A stretch of DNA of 64,000 nucleotides from Prevotella sp. (GTDB lineage: Bacteria; Bacteroidota; Bacteroidia; Bacteroidales; Bacteroidaceae), in assembly GCA_017455845.1 (NCBI GenBank), contig JAFSYY010000054.1:1-64000 (forward strand), written 5' to 3'. Shown here in pieces: positions 28,038 to 36,017 of this stretch (the first letter of the stretch is position 1; the number at the start of each line of letters is the position of its first letter). A program made the translations under genes and the position numbers. The notes below the pieces were generated by a model. It was not told the DNA's origin and did no database searches. It was given only the letters and a program-made list of their open reading frames with translations.

Positions 28038-28835
28038 TTATTTCAATATGTTATACAACAGCGAAGTCAACGAGATAAGGATTGACGTTGCAGAGAACCA
28101 TAGCGTTGTCATACTACCTACACTGGAGTTCTGGGCCTTCACCTTGTTGGGCGTGACGTAGACCACGTCGTTCTGCTGCAGATAGAAGTAGGGCGAGTTG
28201 ATGATGTTGGCATCAGTCAGGTCGAACACATGGATAGACTTCTGGCCGGTGGCATCCTCACGAATCAGTTGCACGTTCTTACGCTGTCCGTAGATGGTCA
28301 GGTCACCGGCCTGTGCCAGTGCCTCAAGAATAGAAATCTTCTCGCGGCTCACAGTGAAAGTACCAGGACGGGCCACCTCGCCGATGACTGAAATCTGATA
28401 GCCAGTCATACGAACCGTGACGATAGGATTCTCTGCCTCAGCCATAAAGGGCTTTATCTTGTCCTGAATCATATTCTCTGCCTCGGCCTTGGTCAGACCG
28501 CCAACACGCAACTGGCCAACAATGGGGAAATTAATAAAACCATTATTGTCGACCAGATAAGTCTGGAGCATGGCCTGCGAATACGTGCTTCGTGAATTAA
28601 CAGTATATGGCGTAGGCACCGTCATGTTAAACGGCACAGCAGCCTCATCATTGGTGGTGCTGACGGTAATGGTCAACTGATCCTTGGGCATGATGCGGGC
28701 ATCAAACAAATACTGCGACTTTGATAAGTCTGTCACATCGGCATTCTGGAAGTATGCTACATCTTTCTGACTGCCACATGCTGCAAAGAGCACGAGGGCA
28801 AGTAGCAATAAAGCGGACTTGTTAAATAGTTTCAT
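28038..28835 (-). CDS. Polysaccharide export outer-membrane lipoprotein (Wza-like)
   Basis: This 265-residue protein has a lipoprotein signal (LLALVLFAAC, lipobox Cys at about residue 20), a Poly_export domain (YLFDARIMPKDQLTITVS ... FPIVGQLRVGGLTKAEAENMIQ) and an SLBB-type domain (YQISVIGEVARPGTFTVS ... LEALAQAGDLTIYGQRKNVQLIRE). A C-terminal hydrophobic helix (TTLWFSATSILISLTSLLYNIL) is typical of these secretins. It forms the outer-membrane channel of capsule or exopolysaccharide systems. It stands alone here, without the usual Wzc-like partner next to it, and has its own promoter and terminator. Confidence 0.9.
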   Translation of the reverse strand: MKLFNKSALLLLALVLFAACGSQKDVAYFQNADVTDLSKSQYLFDARIMPKDQLTITVSTTNDEAAVPFNMTVPTPYTVNSRSTYSQAMLQTYLVDNNGFINFPIVGQLRVGGLTKAEAENMIQDKIKPFMAEAENPIVTVRMTGYQISVIGEVARPGTFTVSREKISILEALAQAGDLTIYGQRKNVQLIREDATGQKSIHVFDLTDANIINSPYFYLQQNDVVYVTPNKVKAQNSSVGSMTTLWFSATSILISLTSLLYNILK

Positions 28836-28860
28836 TCTGTAATTCTAATTAATTTGCGTG

Positions 28861-28892
28861 CAAAATTACTGTATTTTTTCGAAATACGCAAA
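28861..28892 (-). promoter_or_regulatory. Promoter of the polysaccharide export gene
   Basis: On the - strand, TTTG (28889-28892), 20 nt, TAATTTTG (28861-28868). The TTTG box is the end of the T run of the uxaC terminator. Confidence 0.75.
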
Positions 28893-28896
28893 AAAA

Positions 28897-28923
28897 AAGG
28901 GGAGTTTTTGAATAACTCCCCTT
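28897..28923 (-). terminator. Terminator of uxaC
   Basis: Perfect 10-bp arms (aaggggagtt / aactcccctt) around a 7-nt loop. On the - strand it is followed by a run of T residues that merges into the next promoter. Confidence 0.85.
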
Positions 28924-28965
28924 ATTTTATTGGCAAAAGGCCATGTGAACATGGTTTTCGCTTGC

Positions 28966-30372
28966 TTAATAGAACTTGAAATAGCGGCGTGCATTGTTAT
29001 AGGAAATGTCCTCCACCATGCGGGCCAATGTCTCACGGTCGTCGGGCAGCAGACCTTTTTCCACGTCGTTGCCGAGGATGTTGCAGAGGATGCGGCGGAA
29101 ATACTCATGACGCGGATACGACAGGAACGAGCGGCTGTCGGTGAGCATGCCTACGAAGCGGCTCAACAGTCCCAGGACGCTAAGAGCGTTCATCTGCTTG
29201 ATCATGCCGTCCATCTGGTCGTTGAACCACCAGCCGGAGCCAAACTGAATCTTCCCGGGTTCGCCTCCCTGGAAGTTGCCCAGCATCGTGGCAATGACCT
29301 CGTTGGCACAGGGATTCAACGTATATAATATAGTACGCGTGAGTTTATTCTCCATATTCAGTTTGTTGAGGAACTTCGACATGGCCTTTGCCGTGTTGAA
29401 CTCTCCGATAGAGTCGAAGCCGGTGTCAGGCCCCAGTTGGTTATACATCTTTGTGTTATTGTCGCGAATGGCACCATAGTGGAACTGCTGTGTCCAGTCG
29501 CTGTCGGCATCCATCTCGGCCATCACGGTGAGGAAGCAGTTCTTGAACTGACGGATCTCCACCTGCGAGAGTTGCTGTCCGCGCATGGCCTTCTCGAAAA
29601 TGGTCTCTATCTGAGAGTCGGTATAGTCCTCATCATAGAATTCCTCGATGCCGTGGTCAGAGAGTTTACAGCCGTTGGAGGCAAAGAAGTCGTGACGCTT
29701 CTGCAAGGCATCCACCATGTCGGCAAATTTCACGATGTTGATGCCGCTCACGGCTGCAAGTTGCTCCACGTATTTCGGGAACTCGGGTTTCTCGATGTTC
29801 ATGGCCTTGTCTGGGCGCCAGGCAGGAATCATCATGGGGTCGTCGTCAGCCTTGTTACGTGCATACTCTATATGGTTGTGCAAGTCGTCAACAGGGTCGT
29901 CGGTGGTGCATACACACTCCACATTATAATGCTTCATCAGCCCACGAGCCGAAAACTCCGGCTGCTTCAGTTTCTCGTTGCACTCATCGAAAATCTCACG
30001 GGCCGTCTTCGGCGAGAGCAGTTTCTCAATGCCGAATGCCGTCTTCAGTTCCAGGTGTGTCCAATGATACAGGGGGTTACGGAAGGTATAGGGTACCGTC
30101 TCTGCCCACTTCTCGAACTTCTCCCAGTCGCTGGTATCCTTGCCTGTGCAATAGCGCTCGTCAACCCCGTTGGTACGCATGGCACGCCATTTGTAGTGGT
30201 CGCCACCCAACCACAACTCAGTAATACTCTTGAACTTATGGTCGTTGGCCACCATCTCGGGAATCAGATGGCAATGGTAGTCGATGATGGGCATTTTAGC
30301 CGCATGGTTGTGATACAAGTCCTGGGCGACTTCTGTCTCCAGCACGAAGTTTTTGTCATTGAATTGTTTCAT
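28966..30372 (-). CDS. uxaC: Glucuronate isomerase
   Basis: This 468-residue cytosolic enzyme converts D-glucuronate to D-fructuronate (and galacturonate to tagaturonate) in hexuronate catabolism. It belongs to the amidohydrolase-like superfamily: the metal-ligand start DYHCHLIPEM, the CTTDDPVDDLHNH block and the C-terminal SRSFLSYPRHEYFRRILCN are all as expected. Full length. No uxaB, uxuA or kdgK neighbours are in the window, so the pathway genes are dispersed. Confidence 0.95.
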   Translation of the reverse strand: MKQFNDKNFVLETEVAQDLYHNHAAKMPIIDYHCHLIPEMVANDHKFKSITELWLGGDHYKWRAMRTNGVDERYCTGKDTSDWEKFEKWAETVPYTFRNPLYHWTHLELKTAFGIEKLLSPKTAREIFDECNEKLKQPEFSARGLMKHYNVECVCTTDDPVDDLHNHIEYARNKADDDPMMIPAWRPDKAMNIEKPEFPKYVEQLAAVSGINIVKFADMVDALQKRHDFFASNGCKLSDHGIEEFYDEDYTDSQIETIFEKAMRGQQLSQVEIRQFKNCFLTVMAEMDADSDWTQQFHYGAIRDNNTKMYNQLGPDTGFDSIGEFNTAKAMSKFLNKLNMENKLTRTILYTLNPCANEVIATMLGNFQGGEPGKIQFGSGWWFNDQMDGMIKQMNALSVLGLLSRFVGMLTDSRSFLSYPRHEYFRRILCNILGNDVEKGLLPDDRETLARMVEDISYNNARRYFKFY

Positions 30373-30410
30373 TAGTCTCTTCTGTTTTAAGTGGTTTAAA
30401 AATCTGCCTG

Positions 30411-30418
30411 CAAAGATA
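30411..30418 (-). promoter_or_regulatory. -7 box for uxaC
   Basis: TATCTTTG on the - strand, about 40 nt before the start codon. There is no good TTTG at 20 nt upstream. Confidence 0.5.
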
Positions 30419-30532
30419 ATCTTTTTTTTTCTAATTCGATGGTAAAAGCCAACAAAACGTCCGTTAATTATATTTAAAAGAACCTTACCTTATCAAATAC
30501 AAAATGCCATCTGTCATTTTTCTCAGCGAAAA

Positions 30533-30564
30533 TTTGGTTTTCTCGTTGCTTTCAACTAACTTTG
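30533..30564 (+). promoter_or_regulatory. Promoter of pheS
   Basis: TTTG (30533-30536), 20 nt, TAACTTTG (30557-30564). The start codon at 30594 is 29 nt further on, which supports that start over the longer open frame from 30504. Confidence 0.75.
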
Positions 30565-30593
30565 CACCCAAAATAGAGATAATTAGTAAAAAA

Positions 30594-31652
30594 ATGATAC
30601 TGGAAAAAATAAACAATCTCCTTCAGCAGGTAGACACGCTGGAGGCCAAGAATGCTGAGGAAGTAGAGCAGTTGCGACTGAAATACCTGAGCAAGAAAGG
30701 TGAACTGAACGAGTTAATGAGCGACTTCCGCTCTGTTGCTGCCGACCAGAAGAAAGAGGTGGGCATGAAGATCAACGAACTGAAGCAGCGCATCACAGAC
30801 CGCATCAACATGCTGCGCGAGATGTGTACCTCACAGGAGGCTGGCGACGAGGTCGTCGACCTGACGCGTACCCCCTACCCCATTGGTCTTGGCACGCGCC
30901 ATCCCCTTACCATCGTCACCAACGAGATCATCGACATCTTCAGCCGCATGGGGTTCGTGCTGGCCGACGGTCCCGAGGTGGAGGACGACCTGCACGTGTT
31001 CACCAAGATGAACTTTGCCGCCGACCATCCTGCACGCGATATGCAAGACACTTTCTTCGTCAGCCAGCATCCCAACGATGTGACCAAAAACATTCTGCTG
31101 CGCTCTCACACCAGCAGCGTACAGGCCCGCGTGATGGAGCAGATGCATACCGAGGACGGCAAACTAACGTCACCCATCCGCGTCATCTGTCCGGGACGCG
31201 TCTACCGCAACGAGGCCATCACCGCCCGCGCCCATTGTTTCTTCCATCAGGTGGAGGGTCTGTATATCGATAAAAACGTATCGTTCACCGACCTCAAGCA
31301 GGTGCTGCTTTCTTTTGCAAAGGAGATGTTCGGCGCCGACACCAAGATACGTCTGCGCCCCTCTTACTTCCCATTCACTGAGCCCAGTGCCGAGATGGAC
31401 ATTTCATGCTTTATCTGCGGCGGCGAGGGCTGCGGCTTCTGCAAGCATACGGGCTGGGTAGAGATCCTGGGCTGTGGCATGGTAGACCCGAACGTTCTCG
31501 AACAGTGCGGCATCGACTCGACTATCTATAGTGGCTATGCCTTTGGCATGGGTGTCGAGCGCATCACCAACCTGAAATATCGCGTCAGCGACCTACGCAT
31601 GTTCTCTGAAAACGACACCCGGTTTCTCGAAGAGTTCCAGTCGGCCGACTAA
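30594..31652 (+). CDS. pheS: Phenylalanyl-tRNA synthetase alpha subunit
   Basis: This 352-residue class II synthetase subunit charges tRNA-Phe together with PheT. It has an N-terminal coiled coil (about 1-85), motif 2 region RSHTSSVQARVM ... VYRNEAITARAHCFFHQVEGL and motif 3 GFGMGVERI. Before GCGMVDPNVL it carries a Cys cluster (CFICGGEGCGFC) of DnaJ-like spacing, absent from the E. coli protein but, as I recall, common in other PheS lineages; it may bind zinc. pheT is on the opposite strand about 30 kb away. Confidence 0.95.
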   Translation: MILEKINNLLQQVDTLEAKNAEEVEQLRLKYLSKKGELNELMSDFRSVAADQKKEVGMKINELKQRITDRINMLREMCTSQEAGDEVVDLTRTPYPIGLGTRHPLTIVTNEIIDIFSRMGFVLADGPEVEDDLHVFTKMNFAADHPARDMQDTFFVSQHPNDVTKNILLRSHTSSVQARVMEQMHTEDGKLTSPIRVICPGRVYRNEAITARAHCFFHQVEGLYIDKNVSFTDLKQVLLSFAKEMFGADTKIRLRPSYFPFTEPSAEMDISCFICGGEGCGFCKHTGWVEILGCGMVDPNVLEQCGIDSTIYSGYAFGMGVERITNLKYRVSDLRMFSENDTRFLEEFQSAD

Positions 31653-31727
31653 ACAGCGACACACCCTCTTTGCTTATCATACCTTACTGAGTACACTTGA
31701 AAAAGTTTACTTTCACCAGTAAACAAA

Positions 31728-31773
31728 CCGCATGGCACTCCCCTCCCCTACATGGGAGGGGAGTGCCATGCGG
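31728..31773. repeat. Perfect 20-bp-arm palindrome after pheS
   Basis: Arms of 20 bp (starting ccgcatggcactcccc) pair exactly across a 6-nt loop (ctacat). The core cctccc...gggagg links it to the dispersed C/G palindrome family. No T run follows on +, so it is either a rho-independent terminator variant or a mobile-type repeat. Confidence 0.85.
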
Positions 31774-31976
31774 TGTCATGCACCTGAAATATCGATTGAC
31801 CCGATTTATCCCTTTGGAACGCTTGCGGTTAGAAAACAGGCATGGTTAGCAGGGTGAATAGGTCTGTCTTATCCGCACTGCGTTCAATCCAATACTGAAA
31901 TGAAAGTCAATGGAGGCTGTTTGCTTGGTCAAAACAGGCTCGTTTGCAGGTCAAAACAGGCTCCTTTCTAAGTTGT

Positions 31977-32152
31977 CGACCTAGGTCAATCGATCTGCCG
32001 ACCTAGGTCAATCGATCTGCCGACCTAGGTCAATCGATCTGCCGACCTAGGTCAATCGGTCTGTCGACCTAGGTCAATCGATCTGCCGACCTAGGTCAAT
32101 CGGTCTGTCGACCTAGGTCAATCGATCTGCCGACCTAGGTCAATCGGTCGCG
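31977..32152 (+). repeat. 22-bp tandem repeat, 8 copies
   Basis: Eight head-to-tail units with no spacers, each starting cgacctaggtcaatcg and ending either atctgc or gtctgt, in the order A A A B A B A B-like. Each unit contains the perfect palindrome gacctaggtc. A reverse-oriented piece (atcgattgacc) lies at 31791-31801. The array is about 170 bp before the fimbrial -7 box. Confidence 0.95.
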
Positions 32153-32203
32153 CGAACTCAGATTCCATGCTCCGAAGAGATGTGTAGGGGATAAGACTAT
32201 TGT

Positions 32204-32239
32204 CTTTAACTACTTTAACTCCCTTAACTACTTTAACTA
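32204..32239 (+). repeat. 9-bp tandem tract before the fimbrial operon
   Basis: Four units of ctttaacta type (third base and last base vary). Other 9-bp tandems (ataagcccc) lie inside two genes at 33460-33504 and 58752-58769. Confidence 0.8.
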
Positions 32240-32321
32240 CTAAAAAGTTGAGCACTTGCGAAACTTGAATATTTTTATAAAGATTTTAAGGAAAAACATA
32301 GGTTGTTTAAGAATAATTTGC

Positions 32322-32329
32322 TAAATTTG
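32322..32329 (+). promoter_or_regulatory. -7 box for the fimbrial operon
   Basis: TAAATTTG, 33 nt before the first gene. A TTG lies 16 nt upstream, which is shorter than usual spacing. Confidence 0.5.
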
Positions 32330-32361
32330 CAGCGTAAAAGAATATATGCTAACCTAAAACT

Positions 32362-34050
32362 ATGAACAAATTACATAGAATTGCAGTGCTGGCAGGTGTC
32401 CTGTCGTGGACAATAGGCCTGACAGCAGGCGACAATGACGGGGAACCATCGTGGAGTCTGAAGACAAACCTGCTCTATGATGCCACGCTGACACCCAATA
32501 TTGGCTTGGAGGCCAGGACGAGCAACCGAACGTCCATGCAAGTGTTCTATGGCCTGCACCCCTGGAAGTTCAGTGAGAACAAAAAACTGCGCCATTGGAG
32601 CCTGATGCCCGAATGGCGCTATTGGCTCAAGCGCCAAACGGCCCATTCCCCAAACAACCAGACGCCCGGTCTCACCGGCTGGTTCTGGGGCATCCATCTG
32701 GTGGGAGGCCAGTATAATGCCAGTGGCAAGCGGTTGCCCTTCGGCATGTTCAAGGCTCTTCGCACCAACCGCTATGAGGGATGGTATGGCGGCGGCGGTC
32801 TGACGTTGGGCTATGCCTGGCGGTTAGGGAGGCAGGACTCGTCTAATCCGATGCTCTCTAACTGGCGACTGGAGGCTGTCGTGGGCATAGGTTATATCCA
32901 TACCCGCTATCATCAGTATGGTGCAGACATCTGTGATGATGACTATGGCATCGGCCATTATAACTACGTCGGTCCTACGAAACTGGCTCTCAACCTGTGC
33001 TACAACTTCGGTAGGAAACGCCAGCAGCCCGCCTGTGAGCCAGTAGCGCCACAGCCCGTGGTGCGCGAGGTTTACAAGCCAGATTATCGGCTGGCGTATA
33101 TCACCCCGCAGGCCGAACAGCAGAAGACGCGCCAGTTGAGCGGCCGCGCCTTCCTTGACTTCGTGGTGAACAAGACCGACATTCGGCCCAATTATCGCGG
33201 CAACGCCGCCGAGTTGTCCAAGGTGCTGCGTACCATCGACGTGGTGCGTCAGGACTCGTTTACCACTATCACCCATATCAGCATCCATGGCTACGCATCG
33301 CCTGAAAGTCCGTATCAGCATAATGCGTACCTGGCACAGGCTCGCGCCGAGGCATTCGCCAACTATGTGCAGGGTCTCATCAGTCTGCCGAAGAGCATTT
33401 TTACTATCGAGAGCACGCCCGAGGACTGGGAGGGACTCATCGCTCGCCTCAACAGCCTTATAAGCCCCAGCAGCCCCATAAGCCCCATAAGCCCCAGCAG
33501 TCTCAACGTCGTGCTGAGCATTGCAAGCGATGCCTCCCTCTCCCCCGACGAGAAAGAGCGACAACTGAAGCGCCAGCACCCGAAGGAGTGGCGCTACATG
33601 CTCGACAGCATCTTCCCCGCCCTGCGCCACAGCGATTATGAGGTCAACTATACCGTGCGCCCATTCACCGTCAAAGAGGCCGCCCGTATCATCCGCGAGA
33701 AACCGCAGCACCTGAGCCTCAACGAGATGTTCCTTGTGGCTAACACCTATACACCCGGCTCGCTGGACTACAACGACGTCTTCGAGACCGCCGTGCGTAT
33801 GTATCCTAACGACGCGACGGCCAACCTCAACGCCGCCGTCATCGCCCTGAACAAGAATGACCTCGACACAGCCGGACGCTACCTGCAAAAGGCGGGCAAC
33901 TCGCCCGAAGCGCAGAACGCCCGCGCCGTCCTCGCCATTCGCGAGGGCCGGTATGAAGAAGGCAAACAGTTGCTGCAACAGGCTGACATACCCGAAGCCC
34001 GACATAACCTCGAAGAACTACAATATTTTATTAATTCATTTTATTATTAA
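32362..34050 (+). CDS. DUF3575/OmpA-like fimbrial accessory protein
   Basis: This 562-residue exported protein has a signal peptide (MNKLHRIAVLAGVLSWTIGLTAG), then a DUF3575-type beta-barrel-like domain (about 30-215: SLKTNLLYDATLTPNIGLEA ... LALNLCYNFGRK), then an OmpA-like peptidoglycan-binding segment (about 265-350: FLDFVVNKTDIRPNYRGNAAEL, ITHISIHGYASPE), and a C-terminal TPR-like helical part (about 470-560). Between the last two lies a 9-bp repeat encoding ISP/SSP triplets. It is the first gene of the fimbrial set; DUF3575 proteins commonly precede Bacteroidales pilin genes. It probably anchors or helps assemble the fimbria in the outer membrane; that role is inference. Confidence 0.8.
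   Translation: MNKLHRIAVLAGVLSWTIGLTAGDNDGEPSWSLKTNLLYDATLTPNIGLEARTSNRTSMQVFYGLHPWKFSENKKLRHWSLMPEWRYWLKRQTAHSPNNQTPGLTGWFWGIHLVGGQYNASGKRLPFGMFKALRTNRYEGWYGGGGLTLGYAWRLGRQDSSNPMLSNWRLEAVVGIGYIHTRYHQYGADICDDDYGIGHYNYVGPTKLALNLCYNFGRKRQQPACEPVAPQPVVREVYKPDYRLAYITPQAEQQKTRQLSGRAFLDFVVNKTDIRPNYRGNAAELSKVLRTIDVVRQDSFTTITHISIHGYASPESPYQHNAYLAQARAEAFANYVQGLISLPKSIFTIESTPEDWEGLIARLNSLISPSSPISPISPSSLNVVLSIASDASLSPDEKERQLKRQHPKEWRYMLDSIFPALRHSDYEVNYTVRPFTVKEAARIIREKPQHLSLNEMFLVANTYTPGSLDYNDVFETAVRMYPNDATANLNAAVIALNKNDLDTAGRYLQKAGNSPEAQNARAVLAIREGRYEEGKQLLQQADIPEARHNLEELQYFINSFYY
33460..33504 (+). repeat. 9-bp tandem repeat in the DUF3575/OmpA gene
   Basis: Units ataagcccc and agcagcccc alternate for five copies and encode repeats of ISP and SSP between the OmpA-like and TPR parts. 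The same ataagcccc unit occurs in menE. Confidence 0.85.
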
Positions 34051-34070
34051 CTCTTTAAAATTTTTCTATT

Positions 34071-35951
34071 ATGAAAAAAATGTTTTTCTTAGGAGCATTG
34101 TTCGCAGTAGGACTAGGTTTCACTGCATGCTCAAGTGACAACGACGAGGTGGCAGAGGCCACTGGTCAGTCAGAGAATGGTGGCGAGAACTACCTCGCCC
34201 TTGGTATCAATCTACCACAAGCCCCTGCAAGCATGACACGTGCTGGAGAAAATGACAACAACGGCCAGGTGACTTATAGCGACGGTCTGGCCACGGAGTA
34301 TGCCGTGAAGAACGCCACGCTGATTATCTTCAACGATGCCACCAACGAGGATGACGCTACCTTCGTGGCTGCCTACACCATCAACACGGCACCTTGGACT
34401 GGAGGCACTTCTAACAACGTCACTGAGATGTCTACAAAGGTCATCAAACTAGTGTCGTCCGATGTTGTTGCCGGCTACAGGGCTATGGTGGTGCTGAACC
34501 ACAACAACATCCTAACAGTAGGAACAGACAACGGCCTGACTGTGAACACCACAGACCTAACCGCAGGAACTACGACCTATGCCACCTTCCGCAAGATGCT
34601 GACCACCTCTGTCAGCACACTCGATGCAGCAAGCATGACATCGGCCGGCTTCTTTATGGCCAATGCTCCGCTGTCGGATGCTTCAGGATCTACCAATTCA
34701 TTTCTTTCTGGTAATACTACTACCCTTACCACCATCTCGGCAGATGCCATCTACAAGACGGAAGCCGAAGCACAGGCAGCCACGAAGTTCGACCATATCT
34801 TCGTAGAGCGCGGCGTGGCCAAGGTTACGATGGAGTCGGCTAACGGTACGATGACCAACTCAAAAGTAGCAGGAACAACACCCGTTGACATCAAATGGAC
34901 TGTCTCTGGCTGGATTCTTGACAACACCGCTCCCACCACCTACCTCATCCGCTCTACCGATGGCGACAGCGACTTCCGTAACCTGAAGAGCCAGGCTAAC
35001 ACGCCCGCTACGGCCAAAGTGTATCGCTACATTGGCAATACACAGATTAATGACGGAGCAAACACTGCCAGCGGTTTCTGGCGCACCTACTTCGCTAAGA
35101 GTGCAGGCTACGACAAGTGGGCAGCAAGCGAGACCTACTCACTGAATACCTTTAGCGGCTCTGGTTCTGACTTCACCACCAACTTCGGTGAGAACTATCC
35201 CAAGTACTGTTATGAGAACACCTTCGACGTAGACCACCAAAACGTGAAGAATACTACGCTGGTGCAGGTTGCCATCACTGCAAAGCAGGATGGAAGTACG
35301 GATGCCGTAGACCTCTATTCCCTTAACGGACAGAAGACAACGGTTTATACTGCTGACTTGCTGATAGCAGCCATACAGGAGGCAGCCTACTATGTGATGC
35401 AGGGTGACGGAGTAACGGGTAGTTATGGCACCGCCGACATCACGGTGACGTTGCCTACCACGTCAGTGGCAGGACCTGTTGAACTTAATAAAGCCGGCGG
35501 CACATACATCAAGGTGACACCTGACGCTACCAAGATTACCAGCGGTTATGTCGAGGACGATTTCTACACTAACCTGAGCGCTGCACTCGGCGGTATCGAC
35601 TGCTACAAGGGCGGTGTGAGTTACTACAGCATCCGCATCAAGCACTTTGGCGACAACCTCACACCATGGAACACATGGGAGGCAACTCAAAGCCTGACCG
35701 CACCCACCTCCAGCACCATCTATCCCTCAAACACCACTGCAGATGCCCGCAATGGCGACTATCTGGGACGCTATGGCGTGCTGCGCAACAACTGGTATGA
35801 CATCACCGTCAACAGTGTTCGCTCATTAGGCGATGCCACGCCTCACACTGGCGACTGGCCCGATACTCCCGATGACGAATTGGACAACTATCTGGCCTTC
35901 CGCATCAATGTGCTCTCATGGGCAAAGCGCACACAGAGTGCCGACCTCTAA
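34071..35951 (+). CDS. Mfa1-type fimbrial major subunit lipoprotein
   Basis: This 626-residue protein has a lipoprotein signal (MKKMFFLGALFAVGLGFTAC) and the Bacteroidales Mfa/FimA pilin layout: an N-terminal beta domain (YLALGINLP ... VKNATLIIFNDATNEDDATFV), the linker FVERGVAKVTME, and a C-terminal domain ending in LGRYGVLRNNWYDITVNSVRSLG and INVLSWAKRTQSADL. In such pilins the lipidated precursor is cut after an Arg and polymerises by strand exchange; SMTRAGEND (about residue 60) is a candidate site. It is the second gene of the operon, 20 nt after the first, and probably the shaft subunit. Confidence 0.85.
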   Translation: MKKMFFLGALFAVGLGFTACSSDNDEVAEATGQSENGGENYLALGINLPQAPASMTRAGENDNNGQVTYSDGLATEYAVKNATLIIFNDATNEDDATFVAAYTINTAPWTGGTSNNVTEMSTKVIKLVSSDVVAGYRAMVVLNHNNILTVGTDNGLTVNTTDLTAGTTTYATFRKMLTTSVSTLDAASMTSAGFFMANAPLSDASGSTNSFLSGNTTTLTTISADAIYKTEAEAQAATKFDHIFVERGVAKVTMESANGTMTNSKVAGTTPVDIKWTVSGWILDNTAPTTYLIRSTDGDSDFRNLKSQANTPATAKVYRYIGNTQINDGANTASGFWRTYFAKSAGYDKWAASETYSLNTFSGSGSDFTTNFGENYPKYCYENTFDVDHQNVKNTTLVQVAITAKQDGSTDAVDLYSLNGQKTTVYTADLLIAAIQEAAYYVMQGDGVTGSYGTADITVTLPTTSVAGPVELNKAGGTYIKVTPDATKITSGYVEDDFYTNLSAALGGIDCYKGGVSYYSIRIKHFGDNLTPWNTWEATQSLTAPTSSTIYPSNTTADARNGDYLGRYGVLRNNWYDITVNSVRSLGDATPHTGDWPDTPDDELDNYLAFRINVLSWAKRTQSADL

Positions 35952-35970
35952 TCATCTGTCTTGAACCAAC

Positions 35971-36006
35971 AAGCGCGGGGGCTCGCTCCTGCCTGTCCCC
36001 GCGCTT
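35971..36006 (+). promoter_or_regulatory. Hairpin between the first and second pilin genes
   Basis: A perfect 10-bp stem (aagcgcgggg / ccccgcgctt) with a 16-nt loop fills the gap between stop and next start. There is no T run, so partial termination or mRNA-end protection that lets the first pilin exceed the second is more likely than full termination. Confidence 0.6.
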
Positions 36007-36017
36007 ACATAAAAAAC

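Larger units (their letters stand above)
31653..32361. other. Gene-free 709-bp region with palindrome and minisatellites
   Basis: There is no open frame with gene-like content. It holds, in order, a 7-bp-arm hairpin (31706-31725), the 20-bp-arm palindrome, two degenerate 22-bp units starting ggtcaaaacagg (31927-31970), the eight-copy 22-bp array, a 9-bp tract and the -7 box of the fimbrial operon. It is the longest non-coding stretch in the window. Confidence 0.85.

Noticed and set aside
31977..32152. Possible CRISPR array
   Set aside because: The 22-bp units are directly abutting with no spacers, and no cas genes are in the window.
31653..32361. Small unannotated gene in the long gap
   Set aside because: Frames are short or consist of repeat translation; no start with a promoter and leader was found.
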